From assembly GCA_905373425.1 (NCBI GenBank), contig CAJPST010000005.1, positions 1 through 27,120 of the forward strand: 27,120 bases of DNA. Direction: 5' to 3'. The notes beneath the pieces were generated by a model. It was not told the DNA's origin. It searched no databases and was given only the letters and a program-made list of their open reading frames with translations. A program made the translations under genes and the position numbers. The DNA is from an uncultured Mesocricetibacter sp. (GTDB taxonomy: Bacteria; Pseudomonadota; Gammaproteobacteria; Enterobacterales; Pasteurellaceae). Below are positions 22,500 through 27,120 of the stretch, piece after piece; position 1 is the stretch's first letter, and each line of letters begins with the position of its first letter.

Positions 22500-22984
22500 A
22501 AAAAATTCTGTTTTTTTTGACCGCACTTTTCTGCTCCGTCTCTGCTTGGGCTTCGATTGATGTATTAAATTTCACCTCGCCGGATCAGGAAAAGGAATAT
22601 CAACAATTAACTCAGGAGTTGCGTTGCCCGCAATGCCAGAATAATAATATTGCCGATTCCAATGCCACTATTGCGGTAGATATGCGCGCTAAGGTGTTCG
22701 AACTGTTGCAGGAAGGTAAAAGCAAGCAGCAGGTGGTAGATTATATGGTGCAACGTTACGGTAATTTTGTGACCTATGACCCACCGTTGACTGCGGCTAC
22801 AATAATGTTATGGGTGTTACCTTTATTGCTGGTGTTGTTTGGCATTGCTCTGGTCTTACGTCGACGACCGAAAATACAGAATGTCATGCAGAATCAGGAA
22901 CAAAATGTTTCTGTTGAACAAATGGAAAGCTTAACGGATGCAGAACGACAACGTCTGCAAGAATTGCTGAAAGATAAGGAATAA
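22496..22984 (+). CDS. ccmH: Cytochrome c maturation protein CcmH (short form)
   Basis: CcmH resolves the disulfide between apocytochrome and CcmG. The 162-residue product has a signal peptide or anchor (1-19), the LRCPQC motif (C44 and C47) and one membrane helix near residues 101-122. It corresponds to the N-terminal half of the long E. coli CcmH; the TPR half is the next gene. The signal peptide contains an uptake signal (22520-22528) read as L-T-A-L. It is 3 bases from ccmI. Confidence 0.97.
   Translation: MKKILFFLTALFCSVSAWASIDVLNFTSPDQEKEYQQLTQELRCPQCQNNNIADSNATIAVDMRAKVFELLQEGKSKQQVVDYMVQRYGNFVTYDPPLTAATIMLWVLPLLLVLFGIALVLRRRPKIQNVMQNQEQNVSVEQMESLTDAERQRLQELLKDKE
22520..22528 (-). repeat. 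DNA uptake signal sequence within the ccmH signal peptide
   Basis: ACCGCACTT, read as Thr-Ala-Leu in FFLTALFCS, part of the hydrophobic core of the CcmH signal. The same solution is used in pilW. Confidence 0.85.
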
Positions 22985-22987
22985 TAA

Positions 22988-23899
22988 ATGAATTTTTGGC
23001 TAAGTGCCGCATTATTAACGGCTGCTGTAGCATTGGTATGTTTTTATCCGCTATTGCGAAACTCGCGTACCACTAAAGTGGCGGAACGTGATGAAATCAA
23101 TAAAGCATTTTATTTTGACCGTTTGCAAGAAATCGAACGCGATGAACAACAGGGATTGTTAGATAATGCTCATCAACTGAAAGTAGAGTTACAACAAGCG
23201 TTATTGCAGGATATTCCGGAGCGAGTGGAAGAAATTCGACATGCGGAACAACGTTATGGCAAAATTTGGTTTGTGTCGGGCTTGCTCAGCTTGGGAATCA
23301 TTGCTACAACCGTGTATTTCTCCGTCGGTTCATGGCAAGCGGAAGCCATGATTGAAAAAACGCATCAAAAGTTACCGCACTTTTATGAGCGTCTAAAAGA
23401 GGAGGAGAGCAATCCGTTGAGTGAAACGGAAATGCAACAGTTTGCTACAGCTTTGCGTATTGAGTTGCAAAAAAATCCGAATGACGCCAAAAGCTGGTGG
23501 TTACTTGGGCAAATTGGCACGGCAATGGATAATGGTCAGCTTGCGTATGATAGCTATGGAAAGGCGGTGCAACTTGAACCTGAAAATATCGACTATAAAA
23601 TAGGTTATGCACGCATTCTGTCCACTTCAGAAGACCAAAGTGATCGCCATAAAGGCGAGGAATTATTGAAAGAAGTGATCCGTAAAGATCATACCAATAT
23701 AGAAGCATTAAGTTTATTGGCGTTCCGTTATTTTGAACAGGAAGATTACAAAATGGCTGCGGTAACTTGGGCGATGATGTTGCGCTTAATGCCGGAAGAT
23801 GATTCACGACGTGAGCTTATTGAAAAAAGTATCCGCTCTGCTCGTGATGCGCTAGCAGAACAGGAAGAAGAAAAGAACAAACAAACGATATCAAAGTAA
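22988..23899 (+). CDS. ccmI: Cytochrome c maturation TPR protein CcmI
   Basis: CcmI presents apocytochrome c to the ligase through its C-terminal TPR domain. The 303-residue protein has a helix at 3-23, a cytoplasmic helical segment with KAFYFDRLQEIERDEQQGLL, a second helix near 95-112, and TPR repeats from about 170 (SWWLLGQIGTAMDNGQLAYD and following). In E. coli this is fused to CcmH; here it is separate. It may also be annotated NrfG-like. A strong terminator follows. Confidence 0.92.
   Translation: MNFWLSAALLTAAVALVCFYPLLRNSRTTKVAERDEINKAFYFDRLQEIERDEQQGLLDNAHQLKVELQQALLQDIPERVEEIRHAEQRYGKIWFVSGLLSLGIIATTVYFSVGSWQAEAMIEKTHQKLPHFYERLKEEESNPLSETEMQQFATALRIELQKNPNDAKSWWLLGQIGTAMDNGQLAYDSYGKAVQLEPENIDYKIGYARILSTSEDQSDRHKGEELLKEVIRKDHTNIEALSLLAFRYFEQEDYKMAAVTWAMMLRLMPEDDSRRELIEKSIRSARDALAEQEEEKNKQTISK
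23374..23382 (-). repeat. DNA uptake signal sequence within ccmI
   Basis: ACCGCACTT, read here in a different frame (Leu-Pro-His-Phe), in the linker between the second helix and the TPR domain. Confidence 0.85.
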
Positions 23900-23914
23900 A
23901 AGTTACGTATTTTT

Positions 23915-23963
23915 GACCGCACTTTTTTGATTTTTGCGATCTCGCTCGCAAAAAAGTGCGGTC
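23915..23963 (+). terminator. Compound uptake-signal terminator of the ccm operon
   Basis: GACCGCACT pairs with AGTGCGGTC at the outside, and TTTTTGCGA pairs with TCGCAAAAA inside, around a TCTCGC loop. This gives 18 bp with a single bulge; an alternative is a 15-bp perfect outer stem (23915-23929 with 23949-23963). A T-rich tract follows. It starts 16 bases after the ccmI stop. Confidence 0.88.
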
Positions 23964-23998
23964 TAATTTTCTTTTATTTTACAAAATTGATAGATTAG

Positions 23999-24027
23999 AG
24001 GGCGACAAATCGTTAGAATAACGCCCT
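23999..24027 (+). other. Hairpin upstream of rlmN
   Basis: AGGGCG (23999-24004) pairs with CGCCCT (24022-24027) across a 17-base loop, followed by TTAATT. It may be a leader hairpin or weak terminator between ccmI and rlmN. No clear rlmN promoter was identified. Confidence 0.4.
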
Positions 24028-24094
24028 TTAATTATTTGAGTGCTTATCTAAGCCTTAATGTCGTAATGTGTAGCAACGTGACAAAGGGAAAACA

Positions 24095-25210
24095 ATGTCA
24101 GAAAAAATTAATTTAATGAATTTAACTCGCCGAGAAATGCGTGAGTTTTTTAATGAGCTGGGTGAAAAGCCTTTCCGAGCTGATCAGTTGGTTAAGTGGA
24201 TTTACCATTTCGGTGAAGATAATTTCGACAATATGACTAATATTAACAAAGTATTGCGTGAAAAGTTAAAGTCGGTAGCCGAAATCAAAGCGCCGGAAGT
24301 TGCGGTAGAACAACGCTCAAGTGACGGAACGATCAAATGGGCGATGCAGGTCGGAGACCAACAGGTGGAAACCGTCTACATTCCGGAAGCGGATCGTGCG
24401 ACTTTATGCGTTTCCTCTCAAGTGGGATGTGCCTTAGCCTGTACTTTTTGTTCAACCGCACAGCAAGGTTTTAATCGCAACCTGACCGTTTCCGAAATTA
24501 TTGGCCAGGTATGGCGCGCATCAAAAATCTTAGGTAATTTCGGTGTTACCGGAGTGCGTCCGATTACTAATGTTGTGATGATGGGAATGGGAGAGCCGTT
24601 ACTGAATGTGGCAAACGTGGTGCCGGCGATGGAATTAATGTTGGATGACTTTGCTTATGGATTGTCGAAACGCCGCGTAACACTTTCCACCGCGGGTGTT
24701 GTGCCTGCATTGGATATGCTGAGTGGAAAAATTGATGTGGCGTTGGCAATTTCATTACATGCACCGAATGATGAGTTGCGTGATGAAATTATGCCGATTA
24801 ATAAAAAATACAATATTAAGACATTAATTGATTCTGTAAACCGCTATTTGAGCGTTTCCAATGCTAACCATGGTAAAGTGACTATTGAATATGTGTTGCT
24901 GGATCATGTTAATGATGGTGTTGAACACGCCCATCAGTTAGCCAAGGTGTTGAAGAACACACCGTGTAAAATTAATTTGATTCCGTGGAACCCGTTCCCG
25001 GAAGCGCCTTATGGTAAAAGCTCTAATACACGGGTGGATCGTTTCCAGAAAACTCTGATGGAATATGGTTTCACCGTGATTGTACGCAAAACGCGTGGTG
25101 ACGATATTGATGCCGCCTGCGGGCAGTTAGCCGGTGAAGTTATCGATCGAACCAAACGTACCGCTATGAAGAAGCGTTTTGGTGAGGGAATTGCCATACA
25201 GGTGCAATAA
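24095..25210 (+). CDS. rlmN: Dual-specificity RNA methyltransferase RlmN
   Basis: RlmN is a radical-SAM enzyme that methylates C2 of A2503 in 23S rRNA and A37 in some tRNAs. The 371-residue product has the CX3CX2C cluster motif at C112, C116 and C119. The two mechanistic cysteines are C105 (ATLCVSSQ) and C342 (DAACGQ), with the same spacing as E. coli C118 and C355. MMGMGEPLLN follows the cluster. AAAGGG precedes the ATG. pilW follows after 33 bases, likely co-transcribed. Confidence 0.98.
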   Translation: MSEKINLMNLTRREMREFFNELGEKPFRADQLVKWIYHFGEDNFDNMTNINKVLREKLKSVAEIKAPEVAVEQRSSDGTIKWAMQVGDQQVETVYIPEADRATLCVSSQVGCALACTFCSTAQQGFNRNLTVSEIIGQVWRASKILGNFGVTGVRPITNVVMMGMGEPLLNVANVVPAMELMLDDFAYGLSKRRVTLSTAGVVPALDMLSGKIDVALAISLHAPNDELRDEIMPINKKYNIKTLIDSVNRYLSVSNANHGKVTIEYVLLDHVNDGVEHAHQLAKVLKNTPCKINLIPWNPFPEAPYGKSSNTRVDRFQKTLMEYGFTVIVRKTRGDDIDAACGQLAGEVIDRTKRTAMKKRFGEGIAIQVQ

Positions 25211-25243
25211 CATAAACCAATCATGAGATGAGGAGAAAAAAAG

Positions 25244-25789
25244 ATGTTGCAAAAAACTACTAAATTTTTGACCGCACTTTTTTCTCTTTTGATTTCTGCT
25301 TGCGTATCTCAAATGCCGTCACAGAATTTTGACCGGCAACAAGCTGCTAAAGCGCGGGTAGAACTTGGATTGGCTTATTTGGCTCAACAAAATGTTCAGC
25401 AGGCAAAGCAAAATTTGGATAAAGCCCATGCTTATGCGCCTGATTACTATCTTGTTCATTCCGCATTAGCGTATTTCTATCAGTCTCAGGGAGATGCTGA
25501 ACAGGCGCAAAAAGCCTACCTAAAAGCCATTGACTCAGATAATAAACAAGGCGACGTTTATAATAATTACGGCACTTTTTTATGTGCAAATGGCGAATTT
25601 AATGCTGCGTATAAACAATTTAGCTCTGCTCTCAATAGCCCGAATTATTATCATCAGGCAGATACTTACGAGAACATTGCGCTCTGCGCACTTTCTGAGA
25701 AAAATGACATACTTTACCGCGAAAATTTGACACTATTGGAAAAAACAGAACCGAAAAGAGCTGAGCGACTTAAGCAATTGCAGAGATAA
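25244..25789 (+). CDS. pilW: Type IV pilus biogenesis/stability lipoprotein PilW (PilF)
   Basis: PilW/PilF is an outer-membrane lipoprotein that helps the PilQ secretin assemble. The 181-residue product has a lipobox LISAC (Cys 20) and TPR repeats from about residue 40 to 140 (ARVELGLAYLAQQN, YYLVHSALAYFYQSQGD, YNNYGTFLCANGEF). This order after rlmN is common in gammaproteobacteria. GAGGAG is the ribosome binding site. The signal peptide includes an uptake signal read as L-T-A-L-F. In a naturally competent family, the protein may serve the DNA-uptake pilus (inference). Confidence 0.9.
   Translation: MLQKTTKFLTALFSLLISACVSQMPSQNFDRQQAAKARVELGLAYLAQQNVQQAKQNLDKAHAYAPDYYLVHSALAYFYQSQGDAEQAQKAYLKAIDSDNKQGDVYNNYGTFLCANGEFNAAYKQFSSALNSPNYYHQADTYENIALCALSEKNDILYRENLTLLEKTEPKRAERLKQLQR
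25271..25279 (-). repeat. DNA uptake signal sequence within the pilW signal peptide
   Basis: ACCGCACTT followed by a T-run, coding Thr-Ala-Leu in KFLTALFSL of the lipoprotein signal. Confidence 0.85.
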
Positions 25790-25844
25790 TCTTAGGTTGA
25801 AGATATATTTTTAATTTTATAATAAGATGATTTTTGATAAGTAA

Positions 25845-25921
25845 TGGCACGCCCTATTGGATTCGAACCAATGACCTACGGCTTAGAAGGCCGTTGCTCT
25901 ATCCAGCTGAGCTAAGGGCGC
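25845..25921 (-). tRNA. tRNA-Arg (anticodon TCT)
   Basis: The 77-base gene folds as a full cloverleaf. The acceptor GCGCCCT pairs with AGGGCGT (one G-U pair), the anticodon loop is CTTCTAA with TCT, and the T-arm contains GGTTCGAATCC. The 3' CCA is encoded. It reads AGA arginine codons. It is downstream of tRNA-Pro on the same strand with a 25-base spacer, so both are probably cut from one precursor. Confidence 0.97.
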
Positions 25922-25946
25922 ATTTTCATCGGTATATAAGAGGAAG

Positions 25947-26023
25947 TGGTCGGCGAGATAGGATTTGAACCTACGACCCACTGGTCCCAAACCAGTTGCG
26001 CTACCAAGCTGCGCTACTCGCCG
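25947..26023 (-). tRNA. tRNA-Pro (anticodon TGG)
   Basis: The 77-base cloverleaf has acceptor CGGCGAG/CTCGCCG, anticodon loop TTTGGGA with TGG, and T-loop GGTTCAAATCC. The 3' CCA is encoded. It starts only about 6 bases after the predicted transcription start and is the first gene of a two-tRNA unit. Confidence 0.97.
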
Positions 26024-26035
26024 ACAGATGTGAGC

Positions 26036-26063
26036 ATTATAGTTTTCTTTTGCCAAAGGTCAA
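26036..26063 (-). promoter_or_regulatory. Promoter of the tRNA-Pro/tRNA-Arg unit
   Basis: On the minus strand TTGACC (26063-26058), 16-base spacer, TATAAT (26041-26036), then GCTC before tRNA-Pro. The boxes are near consensus, as expected for a stable RNA promoter. Confidence 0.88.
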
Positions 26064-26149
26064 TGAATTTTTTGATTTTTGCAGCTAATCGGTCAAATTT
26101 ATTCCACTCATACTTACATTTATTGAGCCTTTCTGTCAAAATATTGCAC

Positions 26150-26155
26150 TATAGT
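26150..26155 (+). promoter_or_regulatory. Possible -10 box of folD
   Basis: TATAGT lies 25 bases before the folD start codon; no good -35 box is at the right distance. AAGGA (26168-26172) is the ribosome binding site. Confidence 0.4.
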
Positions 26156-26180
26156 CTCCTATTTAATTAAGGAATGTTGA

Positions 26181-27032
26181 ATGACAGCACAAGTAATTTC
26201 AGGCACGGAATCGGCTAAAAAAATAAAAACGGAAATTGCACAAAAAATCGCGGCTTACCAAGCTCAAAATAGACGCTCTCCCGGATTGGCTGTGATTTTG
26301 GTTGGTTCAGATCCGGCTTCTCAGGTTTATGTTGGCAGTAAGCGTAAAAGCTGTGAGGAAATTGGCATTTATTCACAATCTTATGATTTACCTGAGACCA
26401 CGTCTGAGCAAGAATTATTAAATCTGATCGAGCGGTTAAACAATGATGATAATATTGATGGTATTCTAGTTCAATTGCCGTTACCTAAACATATTGATAG
26501 CACTAAAGTAATTGAATGTATTGTGCCACATAAAGATGTAGATGGTTTCCACCCGTACAATGTCGGTCGCCTCTGTCAACGTATTCCTACTCTGCGGGCT
26601 TGCACGCCTTACGGAATAATGAAACTTTTAGAAAACATTGAGGTCGATTTACATGGGCTACATGCTGTAGTGGTAGGGGCATCCAATATTGTCGGTCGTC
26701 CGATGGCAATGGAGTTGTTACTTGCGGGTTGCACCGTTACTGTAGCACATCGTTTTACCAAAGATTTGCAGCATCATATTAGCCAAGCGGATATTCTTGT
26801 AGTCGCGGTTGGTAAGCCCGAATTTATTCCTGGGGATTGGATAAAAGAAGGGGCTATCGTAATCGATGTAGGAATTAATCGTGGTACAGATGGTAAACTT
26901 AAAGGTGACGTAGAATTCGTCAAAGCTGTCGAAAAGGCGAGATTTATCACTCCGGTACCAGGTGGAGTTGGCCCGATGACGGTGGCGATGTTGATGTTTA
27001 ATACTCTATTAGCCTATGAAAGTCATCAGTAG
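26181..27032 (+). CDS. folD: Bifunctional methylenetetrahydrofolate dehydrogenase/cyclohydrolase
   Basis: FolD interconverts 5,10-methylene-, methenyl- and 10-formyl-tetrahydrofolate in one-carbon metabolism in the cytosol. The 283-residue length is typical. The substrate region YVGSKRKSCEEIGI (about 51-64) has the catalytic Tyr and Lys, VQLPLPKHID follows, and the NADP domain holds VVGASNIVGRPMAMELL. The C-terminal signature PGGVGPMTVAMLMFNT is intact. It is transcribed alone, divergent from the tRNA unit. Confidence 0.98.
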   Translation: MTAQVISGTESAKKIKTEIAQKIAAYQAQNRRSPGLAVILVGSDPASQVYVGSKRKSCEEIGIYSQSYDLPETTSEQELLNLIERLNNDDNIDGILVQLPLPKHIDSTKVIECIVPHKDVDGFHPYNVGRLCQRIPTLRACTPYGIMKLLENIEVDLHGLHAVVVGASNIVGRPMAMELLLAGCTVTVAHRFTKDLQHHISQADILVVAVGKPEFIPGDWIKEGAIVIDVGINRGTDGKLKGDVEFVKAVEKARFITPVPGGVGPMTVAMLMFNTLLAYESHQ

Positions 27033-27042
27033 TAGTTGATTA

Positions 27043-27067
27043 AAAAACGCGCTGAAAGCGCGTTTTT
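27043..27067 (+). terminator. Rho-independent terminator after folD
   Basis: AAAAACGCGCT (27043-27053) pairs with AGCGCGTTTTT (27057-27067), loop of three, ending in Ts, 10 bases after the stop. The A-run on the other side makes it usable in both directions. Confidence 0.93.
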
Positions 27068-27084
27068 ATATTACTAAAACCTCA

Positions 27085-27093
27085 AAGTGCGGT
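27085..27093 (+). repeat. DNA uptake signal sequence at the window end
   Basis: AAGTGCGGT followed by TTAAATTT, after the folD terminator. The remaining bases contain no supported gene. Confidence 0.85.
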
Positions 27094-27120
27094 TTAAATT
27101 TCAGAAGAAATAGGGAACCC

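Noticed and set aside
25946..26170. 74-codon plus-strand ORF starting MVGEIGFEPTTHWSQ
   Set aside because: It is antisense to tRNA-Pro; the GEIGFEPTT opening is a well-known spurious translation of tRNA genes.

Overview
The window looks like a chromosomal segment of a Pasteurellaceae bacterium, close to Haemophilus/Aggregatibacter. The main evidence is 20 exact copies of the 9-bp DNA uptake signal core AAGTGCGGT (either strand), found between genes, paired as terminator-like dyads, and inside coding frames. Base composition appears somewhat richer in GC than typical H. influenzae, so Aggregatibacter is my preferred guess, but this is inference.

Layout. (1) 1-1011: the end of a transglutaminase-like gene overlapping a MerT-like membrane protein gene, followed by a MerP-like periplasmic metal-binding protein gene. 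(2) 1183-5031: leuS, a lineage-type lipoprotein of unknown function, and lptE. (3) 5200-9092: a D-malate/tartrate dehydrogenase gene on the minus strand sits between lptE and holA, which are neighbours in many gammaproteobacteria. After holA comes a Dcu-family C4-dicarboxylate transporter with an FNR-like site upstream. (4) 9297-11117: a TbpB-like surface lipoprotein and, convergent to it, an amidohydrolase of the cytosine-deaminase-like group. The amidohydrolase is preceded by about 200 bp holding a folded RNA that ends in an intrinsic terminator. (5) 16533-11336, minus strand: a complete leucine operon. It has a TTGACA promoter, a 19-residue leader peptide with six leucines, a transcription attenuator, then leuA, leuB, leuC, leuD and a terminator. 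A palindromic repeat element lies between leuA and leuB. (6) 16876-23963: cytochrome c maturation operon ccmA-B-C-D-E-F-dsbE(ccmG)-ccmH-ccmI, closed by a long compound uptake-signal terminator. (7) 24095-25789: rlmN and pilW. (8) 25845-26063, minus strand: tRNA-Pro(TGG) and tRNA-Arg(TCT) behind a strong promoter. (9) 26181-27067: folD and its terminator; the last ~50 bases hold one more uptake signal.

How it works together. The leucine operon is self-contained and its control can be read directly: the leader stop-codon segment can pair with the 5' arm of the terminator, giving the classic choice between antiterminator and terminator. The ccm genes supply periplasmic c-type cytochrome assembly, and together with the FNR-like sites near dcu and ccmA they point to anaerobic respiration. 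The dehydrogenase and Dcu transporter flank holA and could form a dicarboxylate-use pair (inference). The least explained parts are the structured RNA upstream of the amidohydrolase, the surface lipoprotein without a visible Slam partner, and the merT/merP-like pair without merR or merA. No CRISPR array, transposase, integrase or rRNA was seen.
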